A DNA stretch of 64,000 bases from CAYNLK01 sp964398055. GTDB taxonomy: Bacteria > Chloroflexota > Anaerolineae > 4572-78 > J111. Positions 52,701 through 61,022 of the stretch are shown here, piece after piece (position 1 is the first letter of the stretch; the number at the start of each line of letters is the position of its first letter). The stretch is from contig CAYNLK010000035.1 of assembly GCA_964398055.1 (NCBI GenBank), forward strand, positions 1-64,000. Direction: 5' to 3'. Under the pieces are notes generated by a model, which did no database searches, was not told where the DNA came from, and worked only from the letters and a program-made list of their open reading frames with translations. Position numbers and translations under genes: made by a program.

Positions 52701-53711
52701 TTAGTAACGATACCTGGCGACAGACTCGCGAATGATTAACTCGGCTGGAAATTCTGGGATAGTAAAGGGTTTGCCCTTAAGCAAATGCAGGATAGCCTGA
52801 GCAGCCGTCTCGCCAATTTCAATCGCCGGTTGGCGGATGGTCGTAAGCGGGGGAGTAGTATAAGCAGTGGTTCGCTGATCATCAAAACCGATAATCGATA
52901 TATCATCCGGCACCCGGATGCCGCGGCGATATAGAGCCAGCAGCACGCCATAAGCCATCTGATCGTTGGCGGCAAAGATGGCGCTGAAAGTGCGACTGCG
53001 AGTGAATAATATTTCGGTGGCCAATACCCCCGACTGCTCCAGGAAATTACCTTCGATAATGAGTTCCGGATCCGGTTCAAGGCCGGCATCAACCAGCGCC
53101 TGCTCGTACCCCTTGCGACGCTCGACCGCGTCTTGATGGGATAGAATACCGGTAATATGGGCAATCCGCTGATGACCCAACTCAATTAAATATTGGGTGG
53201 CCTTGTAAGCCCCCTTGAAATCGTCCAAAGGCAAACATTGATTGGCCAGAGATGGTAAATTCCGGCCAATAATGATCAGCGGCGCCTGACGGTTAAATTG
53301 CCAGAGAACCTCTTCAGGACTGCATCCTCCTAATACAATGAAACCATCAACGGATCGATCCAAAAGCATCTGCAAGCTCTTAAGTTCTACCGGCGCTTGC
53401 CAGTGGCCGTCGGCGAATATTGGCGAATAACCATTCTCGTCGAGCCCCTGCCGCACACCACGCAAAATTGCGTCGTAAAAAGGGTTGCTGATGTCCTGGG
53501 TAATTACCCCGACCGTCTTGGTTTGGCCGCCGGCCAGCGCCTGGGCGGCCATGTTGGGCTGGTAGTTTAGTTCGGCCACCGCCTGCAAGACTGCGCTTCG
53601 TTTGGCCTCCGAAACAGAAGCCCCATCATTTAGAACCCGGGAAACCGTACTGATTGAGACATTGGCTTTCTGAGCAATATCTTGAATATTTACTTTTTTC
53701 TTGGGTATCAT
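52701..53711 (-). CDS. LacI family transcriptional regulator
   Basis: 336 residues. N-terminal helix-turn-helix (VNIQDIAQKANVSISTVSRVLND) and a periplasmic-binding-protein-like sensor domain (GVITQDISNPFYDAILRGV, HQRIAHITG, AIFAANDQMAYGVLLAL, DDISIIGFDD) are standard. It is divergent from the sugar import operon at 54122, and matching dyads lie in the shared region. It should repress that operon until its sugar ligand is present, and perhaps itself. Confidence 0.95.
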   Translation of the reverse strand: MIPKKKVNIQDIAQKANVSISTVSRVLNDGASVSEAKRSAVLQAVAELNYQPNMAAQALAGGQTKTVGVITQDISNPFYDAILRGVRQGLDENGYSPIFADGHWQAPVELKSLQMLLDRSVDGFIVLGGCSPEEVLWQFNRQAPLIIIGRNLPSLANQCLPLDDFKGAYKATQYLIELGHQRIAHITGILSHQDAVERRKGYEQALVDAGLEPDPELIIEGNFLEQSGVLATEILFTRSRTFSAIFAANDQMAYGVLLALYRRGIRVPDDISIIGFDDQRTTAYTTPPLTTIRQPAIEIGETAAQAILHLLKGKPFTIPEFPAELIIRESVARYRY

Positions 53712-53747
53712 AAGTATCCTCGCTACTCGCTACTAATCAATTATACC

Positions 53748-53763
53748 TTGCAACCGCTTTCAA
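53748..53763. promoter_or_regulatory. Candidate LacI-type operator near lacI
   Basis: TTGCAACCGCTTTCAA, a looser match to the dyad at 53930-53945, about 40 bp upstream of the regulator gene. Confidence 0.5.
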
Positions 53764-53899
53764 GCAAGTTCAGGGTAAAATTTGGAACTTTAGCGGATAA
53801 AATAGCACCTCAACCGGCAATAGATCTTCGATTTGAGACAATCTAACAATTTTTTAAGGTAGAATTATCGCCAAACTGGGCAATATCTGAAGTTCACTA

Positions 53900-53928
53900 T
53901 TGACAACGAAAATAATATATGATATTAT
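53900..53928 (+). promoter_or_regulatory. Strong sigma70-type promoter of the sugar operon
   Basis: TTGACA (53900-53905), 17-bp spacer, TATTAT (53923-53928). The expected start is about 53935, inside the operator dyad. Confidence 0.8.
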
Positions 53929-53929
53929 T

Positions 53930-53945
53930 TTGAAAACGCTTTCAA
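53930..53945 (+). promoter_or_regulatory. LacI-type operator on the transcription start
   Basis: TTGAAAACGCTTTCAA has 6-bp perfect arms about the centre ACGC, as in LacI-family sites, and covers the expected start, so binding would block initiation. Confidence 0.75.
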
Positions 53946-53972
53946 AAAATATGGTGTGAATAGCAAAATTAA

Positions 53973-53986
53973 TGAAAACGCTTCCA
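53973..53986 (+). promoter_or_regulatory. Second LacI-type operator
   Basis: TGAAAACGCTTCCA, one or two mismatches from the first site, whose start is 43 bp upstream (about four helical turns), suited to cooperative binding or looping. Confidence 0.6.
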
Positions 53987-54121
53987 AGACAGTGTCGGCT
54001 TGTCGGTAAAGAAAGGAGGAGGTACGGCAGAATTTTTGCGACCACAGATCAAAAAACTCTTGATTTGTTCAAAAATATCTTTGAAAAACCAGTCAAACTT
54101 TAGATGTGAGGAGATACAATA

Positions 54122-55570
54122 ATGCGAAAATCTAGCTACTCTATTATTTTGCTAGTGCTGGTGGCCTTGCTTGTGGCTGCTTGCGGCGGGGGCGTACCTG
54201 CCCCGGCCCCCCAGGAACCGGCGACCCAGGCCGCTCCGGCTGAAGAAGCTAAAGTTGAACAAGCCGCCGCCGTAGAGGCTAAAGCCCCGGCCGAATCCGG
54301 CGACAAAGTAAAAATCCGCTGGTTTGTCGGTCTCGGCACCGGCGGCAATCCCGAACAAATTGCCACCCAGGAGGCGGTTGTCAAGGAATTCAACAGTTCC
54401 CAAAATGATATCGAGTTGGTGCTGGAAATTGTGCAGAACGACGTGGCCTACGACACGCTTTCAACCCAGATTGCCTCCGGCAACACCCCGGACATCATCG
54501 GTCCGGTGGGCATTCGGGGGGCCAATGCCTTCAATGGTCGCTGGCTCGACCTGGAACCGCTGGTCAAATCCAGCGGCTTCGACCTCGGCCAGTTTGATGC
54601 GGAACAGGTCGATTTCTGGCGCACCAATGAGGGGTTGGTCGGTCTGCCCTTTGGCGTATTCCCGGCGGTAATGTTCTACAACAAAACCCTGTTCGATGAA
54701 GCCGGCTTACCTTACCCACCGCAAAAATTTGGCGAGGAGTATGACGGCAAACCGTGGGATATCGAGACCATGACCGAGATTGCTAAAATCCTGACGGTGG
54801 ACAAGAACGGTAACGATGCTACCAGCCCGGATTTTGACCCGAAAAATATTGTCCAATTTGGTCTGGAAGAGCAATGGTCAGAACCGCAACGTTTTGGTAC
54901 ATGGTTTGGCGCCGGCTCGATTGTGGATGAGGCCGGCAACGCTCAAATTCCGGAAACGTGGCAAGAAGGCTTCAAATGGTACTACGACGCCGTCTGGAAT
55001 CAGCACTTCATCCCCAATGATGAGTATCGGAGAAGCGAATTGCTGGCCGCCGGTAATTCCTTCGACTCCGGCAATGTGGCTATGTCCCATACCCATTTGT
55101 GGTATACCTGCTGCCTCACCGGCGTAGGCGAAAACTGGGATATTGCCGTGGTGCCGTCATACAACGGCGTCTCCACCGCCGCGCTACACGCCGACGTTTT
55201 CCGTATTCTCAACACCACCAAGCACCCGGAAGAAGCCTTTCAAGTCCTCAGCTACCTGATTGGCGACGCGGCCCCGCAATTGTTGGAAGCCTACGGGGCT
55301 ATGCCCGCCCGCAAAGATTTGCAAGACGCCTTTTTTGCCGGTCTGGATAAGAAGTACCCGCAAGGGGTCAACTGGCAGGTGGCCGTAGACAGCCTGGCCC
55401 ATCCGGATGTACCCAGCCACGAGCAGGATATGCCCAATTTCCTCAAGGCCCAGGACCGGATTGGCGCTTTCTGGAGCTTGCTGAACACCACCCCGAACCT
55501 CAATGTTGAAGCTGAGATTGAAAAATTGCAGAACGACATGCAAACGATTTTCAAGGAAACAGGCAGCTAA
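54122..55570 (+). CDS. Sugar ABC transporter substrate-binding lipoprotein (family 1)
   Basis: 482 residues. Signal sequence with lipobox LLVAAC, then an Ala/Pro/Glu linker. The family 1 receptor body has ATQEAVVKEFNSSQNDIELVLEIVQ, SGNTPDIIGPVG, VGLPFGVFPAVMFYNKTLFDEAGLPYPP and a C-terminal helix region with EAEIEKLQNDMQTIFKETG. GAGGAG lies before the ATG. It is the first gene of the operon under the LacI-type operator and binds the oligosaccharide to be imported. Confidence 0.93.
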   Translation: MRKSSYSIILLVLVALLVAACGGGVPAPAPQEPATQAAPAEEAKVEQAAAVEAKAPAESGDKVKIRWFVGLGTGGNPEQIATQEAVVKEFNSSQNDIELVLEIVQNDVAYDTLSTQIASGNTPDIIGPVGIRGANAFNGRWLDLEPLVKSSGFDLGQFDAEQVDFWRTNEGLVGLPFGVFPAVMFYNKTLFDEAGLPYPPQKFGEEYDGKPWDIETMTEIAKILTVDKNGNDATSPDFDPKNIVQFGLEEQWSEPQRFGTWFGAGSIVDEAGNAQIPETWQEGFKWYYDAVWNQHFIPNDEYRRSELLAAGNSFDSGNVAMSHTHLWYTCCLTGVGENWDIAVVPSYNGVSTAALHADVFRILNTTKHPEEAFQVLSYLIGDAAPQLLEAYGAMPARKDLQDAFFAGLDKKYPQGVNWQVAVDSLAHPDVPSHEQDMPNFLKAQDRIGAFWSLLNTTPNLNVEAEIEKLQNDMQTIFKETGS

Positions 55571-55674
55571 CCCGGCTGAGCGGATTTGCGCTCGGGGATC
55601 AGTGGAGAGCCGGTCAGGCGTGGCCGGGTTGGCTCTCCACTTCTCAAAATTGCCCAAAGGAGGGATTGAAAAAA

Positions 55675-56646
55675 ATGACCACAATGACCTCAAACACAGC
55701 CGCAGATACAACCGTTGCTTCAACAGCGCTGCGGAAACGTAAACTCGGCCGCAAGGAAAGAGCCGACCGGATGTGGGGGCTGCTCTTCATCTCGCCCTGG
55801 ATTCTGGGTATCTTGCTCTGGTATCTCGTGCCGATGGTGGCCTCGTTCATTTTCTCATTTTACAAATTCGACCTGGTTCGGCCTGAAGATGCTCGCTTCA
55901 TTGGCCTGGCCAACTACGTCCAATTGCTGCGCGACCCGTTGATGTATAAGTCGCTCTGGGTCACCGTTAAATTCGCTGTAATCGCCATTCCCTCAGCCCT
56001 GGCCTTGCCCCTGGCCTTTGCCTGGCTACTTACGTCTAAAAGCCTGCGCGGCAAGGCCCTGTTCCGCACCTTTTTCTTTCTGCCGACCATCGTGCCGTTC
56101 GTCTCGGTAGTCTTCATCTGGAACGGTTTTCTGAACACCCAAACCGGTTGGCTCAACCGCTTTCTGACCGCGTTGGGCCTGCCCGGCCCCGACTGGCTCA
56201 ACTCAACCTTCTGGATTTACCCGGCCCTGGCTATGATCGGTTTTTGGGGCGTGGGCAATGCTATGCTTCTGTTCATCGCCTCTATTCAGGGTATCCAGGA
56301 GGAACTTTATGAGGCCGCCGATATAGACGGCGCTAACGGTTGGCACAAATTCATCCATATCTCCATCCCTATTATCAGCCCAATCATCTTCTATAACCTG
56401 GTCCTTTTGATGATTGCCATCTTCAACTACTTCCTGGTCCCCTTTGTCCTCAAGAATGGCACCGGCGACCCTGCCAATGCCACCCTCTTCTACAGCCTCT
56501 ACTTCTTCAAAACGGCCTTCACCTTTAACGATATGGGCTATGGGGCCACGTTGGCCTGGCTCCTGTTTCTCATCATTTTGGTGATTACGATAATTCTATT
56601 TGGCACCGCCAAATACTGGGTCTATTACGAATATGAGGAGGCCTAA
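55675..56646 (+). CDS. Sugar ABC transporter permease (MalF type)
   Basis: 323 residues from the ATG at 55675; a TTG at 55666 is too close to the AGGAGG site. About six membrane segments. The opening segment RADRMWGLLFISPWILGILLWYLVPM and the EAA motif LYEAADIDGANGWHKFIHISIP (about 215-236) are typical. It pairs with the next gene, 2 bp downstream, to form the channel. Confidence 0.93.
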   Translation: MTTMTSNTAADTTVASTALRKRKLGRKERADRMWGLLFISPWILGILLWYLVPMVASFIFSFYKFDLVRPEDARFIGLANYVQLLRDPLMYKSLWVTVKFAVIAIPSALALPLAFAWLLTSKSLRGKALFRTFFFLPTIVPFVSVVFIWNGFLNTQTGWLNRFLTALGLPGPDWLNSTFWIYPALAMIGFWGVGNAMLLFIASIQGIQEELYEAADIDGANGWHKFIHISIPIISPIIFYNLVLLMIAIFNYFLVPFVLKNGTGDPANATLFYSLYFFKTAFTFNDMGYGATLAWLLFLIILVITIILFGTAKYWVYYEYEEA

Positions 56647-56648
56647 CC

Positions 56649-57728
56649 ATGTCAGCTCTAACTAAATTCTGGGCGAATGAACCGCAGCAAAAACCAACCT
56701 CAAGGCAGATGCGCCGATTTTTACTGGTCTCCGTGCTGACCTTGTTTGCCTTTACCATTTTAATGGCCTACTTGTCTCCCTTTGCCTACATGGCCTCCAC
56801 CTCTTTAAAAGATATGGAAATGATTTCCAACCCCAACGCCCCGCTGCTGCCATGGGCCCAGGCCACTTATGACTATGAGGGCAAGGCAGTGGGCATCTTT
56901 CAGGTTCCCACTGACCAGGGCGTCCGTGAATTGGCGCTGATTAAGCCAGGCCGCCAGGAGAGCGTGTTTATCGACCCGGCCAACCCCACCGCCGAGCCGA
57001 TTACCTGGCAGGGCCGCTGGCGCACGCTTGAGCCGGTCTTTGCCTTTAGCCCCCGCTGGGAAAACTACTGGAAGTCGTGGACGGTGCTGAATTTCCCGGT
57101 GCTGCTGCGTAACACGTTGGCCATTGCCCTGATCGGTGTGGTCGGTACCCTGCTATCGTGCATTGCCGCGGCCTACGGTTTTGCCCGCTTTCCCATCCCT
57201 TATAAAAATGTCCTGTTCATCATCCTGGTCTCCACCATTATCCTGCCCCGTTTTGTCACTCTGGTGCCCACCTACACCCTGTTCACCTACATCGGCTGGA
57301 ACGGCACCTGGCTGCCGCTGATCGTGCCTCACTTCTTTGCTAACGCCTATAACGTCTTCCTGCTGCGCCAGTTTTTCCTGACCATTCCCCGTGCGCTCGA
57401 TGAAGCAGCCACCATCGATGGGGCCAATCCTCTCCGGATTCTGATCTCGATTATTGTGCCCAACGCCTGGCCGGCCATTGTGGCCGTTTCGTTGTTCCAC
57501 TTTTTCTTCGCCTGGAATGACTTCTTTGAGCCGTTGATCTACCTGTCAGCCAAACCGGCGCTGCAACCAATTTCGGTGGGCATGCAAGTATTCAATGCCC
57601 TGTACGCCCAGCAGCCCCACCTGATCCAGTCAACGGCTCTGCTGGGGATGGCTCTGCCGGTCATTCTCTTCTTCCTCGCTCAGAAGATATTTCTGCAAGG
57701 GGCCAGCATGGCCGGGGTCTCCAAGTAA
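56649..57728 (+). CDS. Sugar ABC transporter permease (MalG type) with enlarged first extracytoplasmic loop
   Basis: 359 residues, some 80 longer than usual. After the first membrane span (about 20-45, with SPFAYMASTSLKD) there is an extra region, about 60-130, rich in beta strands (YEGKAVGIFQVP, RELALIKPGRQESVF, WQGRWRTLEPV). The other five spans follow. EAA motif ALDEAATIDGANPLRILISIIVP is intact. Such inserts occur in some MalG relatives and may contact the receptor or sugar. Confidence 0.92.
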   Translation: MSALTKFWANEPQQKPTSRQMRRFLLVSVLTLFAFTILMAYLSPFAYMASTSLKDMEMISNPNAPLLPWAQATYDYEGKAVGIFQVPTDQGVRELALIKPGRQESVFIDPANPTAEPITWQGRWRTLEPVFAFSPRWENYWKSWTVLNFPVLLRNTLAIALIGVVGTLLSCIAAAYGFARFPIPYKNVLFIILVSTIILPRFVTLVPTYTLFTYIGWNGTWLPLIVPHFFANAYNVFLLRQFFLTIPRALDEAATIDGANPLRILISIIVPNAWPAIVAVSLFHFFFAWNDFFEPLIYLSAKPALQPISVGMQVFNALYAQQPHLIQSTALLGMALPVILFFLAQKIFLQGASMAGVSK

Positions 57729-57797
57729 ATCAGGTTTTTTAGACATCTGGATAAATCCGTGTGCATTTGTGGACTGATGTTTTAGGATGGCGCCAAC

Positions 57798-58076
57798 ATG
57801 TCCCAATTCTATTTCGATGAAACCAACCGCTTTGTAATTGAACAATTTGCCCAGGCGCGCCCCTTCTCCAACTTCCTGCCCGGTATCGCCGGGCCGCTGG
57901 GTATCCCGATGTGGCTGTTTTACGTGAATCGGGGCCAGGCCATCGCCGGCTTTGGCGTAGTCGACAAAGACAACCCCATCATGGAGTTCCAGCCGGCCAA
58001 CAAAGCCTACCAGACCACCCCCTACACCGGCTTCCGCACCTTTATCAAGTTGACCCGCGGCCCCGAAACCATGTAG
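57798..58076 (+). pseudogene. N-terminal fragment of phosphorylase-like enzyme 1, ending at an in-frame TAG
   Basis: 92 codons (MSQFYFDETNRFVIEQFAQA, GPLGIPMWLFYVNRGQ, YTGFRTFIKLTRG) stop at TAG (58074-58076) and continue in the same frame as YEPFAPWSTNDQ into the next entry. The break falls in a conserved-looking beta-sandwich, so the gene was one piece of about 1074 codons. Confidence 0.7.
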
Positions 58077-61022
58077 TACGAACCGTTCGCGCCCTGGTCA
58101 ACCAACGACCAGACCCGGATGACCATCAGCCTGAACGAGTTGGAACTGCAAACCACCAGCCCGGCCCACGGCCTCCAGGTCAACGTACGTTACTTCACCT
58201 TGCCCGGCGAAACTTTTGCCGGGCTAGTCCGGCAGGTCACATTGACCAACCTCGGGCCGGAGCCGCTGGCTCTGGAGCTGCTCGATGGCCTGGCCGTAGT
58301 GATCCCCTACGGCGTTACCAACGAAGCCATCAAAAACACCAGCCGCACCATCGAGGCCTGGATGGAGGTATTCAACCTGGCCCAGGGCGTGCCGTTTTAC
58401 CGGCTGCGCGCCAGCACCCTGGACTCCGCCGAAGTAACCCGGATACAGGCCGGTCACTTCTACCTGGCCTTCACCACCGCAAATGAACAGTCCCGGTTAC
58501 TCCCGGCCTTTGTGGACCCCGCCGTTATTTTTGGGGCTAACACCGCCTTGAGCGCGCCCGACCGCTTCGCCCACACTTCGCTGGCCGACCTGCAAACCAG
58601 GCCGCAGACCCCCTACGGCCGCCTGCCCTGTGGCTTTTTTGGCGCAGAAGCGCAGTTGGAACCGTCCGCCTCGCTCTCCGTTAACGCGATTATCGGCCAC
58701 GTCAGTGAAATTGGTCGCTTGCAGCGCCAGCTAGAGCGCCTCACCCGGCCCGATTATCTACCGTGCAAACGGGTTGAAGCCCGCCAACTGGTGGAGTCGT
58801 TGACTGAAGTCATCGCCGCCCAAACCGGTTCGCCCCTGTTCGACGCCTACACCCGCCAGACTTTTCTGGATAACATCCTGCGCGGCGGCTGGCCGCTCAA
58901 CCTGAGCCGACACGTTTACCACGTTTACGCCCGCAAACACGGCGACCTGGAACGCGATTACAACGACTTCCACCTGGCCGCCGAGAGATATTCCCAGGGC
59001 AACGGCAACTATCGCGATGTCATCCAAAATCGCCGCAGCGATGTACTGTTCGCGCCCCAGGTGCAAGATTTCAACATTCTGGCCTTTCTGGGGCTGATCC
59101 AGCCTGATGGCTACAATCCGCTGCTGGTCAACGGCAGCCGCTTTACCCTGCCGCCCGATCGACACGCCGCTATTCTGGCCCTGGTTGACCGGCCCGACCG
59201 GCTGGCCCCGCTGCTGGCCCGCCCCTTCACCCCTGGCCAACTGCTGCAAACTGTGGCCGACCAGCAGCTTGAACTGGCCGTGCCTCCACCCGATTTCATC
59301 GCTGCGGCCCTGGCCCACGCCGGCCAGCATTTTGAAGCCGCTTTTGGCGAAGGCTTCTGGACCGACCACTGGACGTACATTCTGGATTTGATCGACACCT
59401 ACCTGGCCGTTTACCCGGACAAAAAAGCGGAACTGCTGTTTGAAAAGCCAGTCGTCCCCTGGTTCGACAGCCCGGCCACGGTCCGTCCTCGCGCCGAAAA
59501 GTATCTCCTGATCGCCGCCGGTCAGGTGCGCCAGTACGGCGCGGTGGATGAGGATGAAGAAAAAGCCGCCCTGATTGCTGCTCGCCCCGACCGGCCCAAT
59601 CTGACTCGCACGGCGCATGGCCGGGGCCAGATTTATCGTTCCACCGTCTTTGCCAAGCTGGTGGCCCTGGCCGTCATCAAATTTGCCACGCTCGACCCGC
59701 TGGGGATGGGCCTTGAGATGGAAGCGGGCAAACCCGGCTGGTACGACGCCCTGAACGGCCTGCCCGGACTGTTCGGCTCCTCCCTGGCCGACGCCTATGA
59801 ATTGCAACGGCTGTTCAATTTCTTACTGGCAACGATGGCTGAAAGAAGAACCGGAACGGTTGACCTGCCGGTTGAGCAAGCCGACCTGCTGGACGAAATC
59901 GCCGCGGCCCTGGCCGGTCGGCGCCATTCCACCGCCGCCGACCGGGATTTTCATTACTGGGACGCCGCCGCCACGGCCCGTGAAAACTATCGTCGCCGTA
60001 CCCGGCTGGGCTTTGACGGCCAAACCCGTACCTGTACCTTCGACAATCTGGCTCCGAAACTACAATCCTTCTCCGCCCACCTGCAAACCGGCCTCGACCG
60101 GGCCGCCGGGTTGAACGACGGCCCGCCGCCAACCTATCTCATCTTCACCGCCGCCGCCTACGAACCGCTGAGCGATCAGCCGGATGCGCAAGGTCGCCGC
60201 CGGGTGCGGGTCACCCGGTTTGAGCCGGTCACGTTACCGCTGTTTCTGGAAGGCCCGGTTCACGCCCTCAAGCTGTGCCGCGACGCTGAGTCCGCCCGGC
60301 AACTGTACCGGCAGGTCAAACAGAGCGAGTTGTTCGACCGGAAGTTAAAGATGTACAAAGTCAATGCCCCCCTGAGCAGCCTGTCTTATGAAATTGGCCG
60401 GGCCAGGGTTTTCACCCCCGGCTGGCTGGAAAACGAGTCGATCTGGCTGCATATGGCCTACAAATACCTGTTGGAACTGCTAAAGGCCGGACTGCACGCC
60501 GAGTTCTTCGCTGAGTTCAGGCAGGCCTTGGTCCCGTTTCAAGACCCGGCTGTGTATCACCGCAGCCCCCTGGAAAACTGCTCTTTCATAGTCAGCAGCG
60601 CCCACCCGGACGCGTCGCTCCACGGGGCCGGCTTTGTGGCCCGGCTCACTGGGGCCACCGCCGAATTTCTGAGCATCTGGCTGGTGATGATGGCCGGGAG
60701 CACGCCCTTTTTTATGCACAACGGCCAACTTGGCCTGGCCTTCAAGCCCACCCTGCCCGGCTGGCTGTTCGACCGGGCCGGCCGCCTGACCTTCACCTTT
60801 TTGGGCCAGTGCGCCGTCACTTACCATAACCCCCGCCGGCTCGACCTGTTCCCCCACGGCGGCCCACCGCCCATCCAAATCACCCTCCAGCCGGTTGAGG
60901 GTGCGCCCGTTCAGGTAGCCGGCGGCGTCATCCTTGCCCCTTACGCCGAGATGGTCCGCCACGGTCAGATAAAAGCCATCCACATTTCCTTTGCTGAGGC
61001 CAACGATGAGTCATCCGCTTGA
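58077..61022 (+). CDS. Glycoside phosphorylase-like enzyme 1 (GH94-related), frame continuing after TAG
   Basis: Same frame as the upstream 92 codons. The first ATG after the stop is 58119, without a clear ribosome site. The remaining 967 residues hold an N-terminal beta-sandwich and an (alpha/alpha)6-like body (HVYARKHGDLERDYNDFHLA, YRDVIQNRRSD, NILAFLGLIQPDGYNP). A likely catalytic motif is GWYDALNGLPGLFG, at the place of DWNDG in GH94. The size and motif suggest a GH94-related long family, perhaps GH161 beta-glucan phosphorylases. Whether it is functional depends on the TAG. Confidence 0.65.
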   Translation, partial: YEPFAPWSTNDQTRMTISLNELELQTTSPAHGLQVNVRYFTLPGETFAGLVRQVTLTNLGPEPLALELLDGLAVVIPYGVTNEAIKNTSRTIEAWMEVFNLAQGVPFYRLRASTLDSAEVTRIQAGHFYLAFTTANEQSRLLPAFVDPAVIFGANTALSAPDRFAHTSLADLQTRPQTPYGRLPCGFFGAEAQLEPSASLSVNAIIGHVSEIGRLQRQLERLTRPDYLPCKRVEARQLVESLTEVIAAQTGSPLFDAYTRQTFLDNILRGGWPLNLSRHVYHVYARKHGDLERDYNDFHLAAERYSQGNGNYRDVIQNRRSDVLFAPQVQDFNILAFLGLIQPDGYNPLLVNGSRFTLPPDRHAAILALVDRPDRLAPLLARPFTPGQLLQTVADQQLELAVPPPDFIAAALAHAGQHFEAAFGEGFWTDHWTYILDLIDTYLAVYPDKKAELLFEKPVVPWFDSPATVRPRAEKYLLIAAGQVRQYGAVDEDEEKAALIAARPDRPNLTRTAHGRGQIYRSTVFAKLVALAVIKFATLDPLGMGLEMEAGKPGWYDALNGLPGLFGSSLADAYELQRLFNFLLATMAERRTGTVDLPVEQADLLDEIAAALAGRRHSTAADRDFHYWDAAATARENYRRRTRLGFDGQTRTCTFDNLAPKLQSFSAHLQTGLDRAAGLNDGPPPTYLIFTAAAYEPLSDQPDAQGRRRVRVTRFEPVTLPLFLEGPVHALKLCRDAESARQLYRQVKQSELFDRKLKMYKVNAPLSSLSYEIGRARVFTPGWLENESIWLHMAYKYLLELLKAGLHAEFFAEFRQALVPFQDPAVYHRSPLENCSFIVSSAHPDASLHGAGFVARLTGATAEFLSIWLVMMAGSTPFFMHNGQLGLAFKPTLPGWLFDRAGRLTFTFLGQCAVTYHNPRRLDLFPHGGPPPIQITLQPVEGAPVQVAGGVILAPYAEMVRHGQIKAIHISFAEANDESSA

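Noticed and set aside
53972..54097. 41-codon open frame before the sugar receptor gene
   Set aside because: Its ATG lies in the second operator, there is no ribosome site and no family resemblance.
41664..58076. Reassignment of TAG to an amino acid throughout the genome
   Set aside because: TAG ends several intact genes here (phosphatase at 3807, AlkD-type at 7919, kinase at 8726, giant signalling gene at 23119) with other genes, hairpins or intergenic sequence directly after, so it is a normal stop.
58758..59807. Open frame of 349 codons opposite phosphorylase-like gene 1
   Set aside because: Gln/Gly-rich shadow of the coding strand, with no ribosome site or motif.
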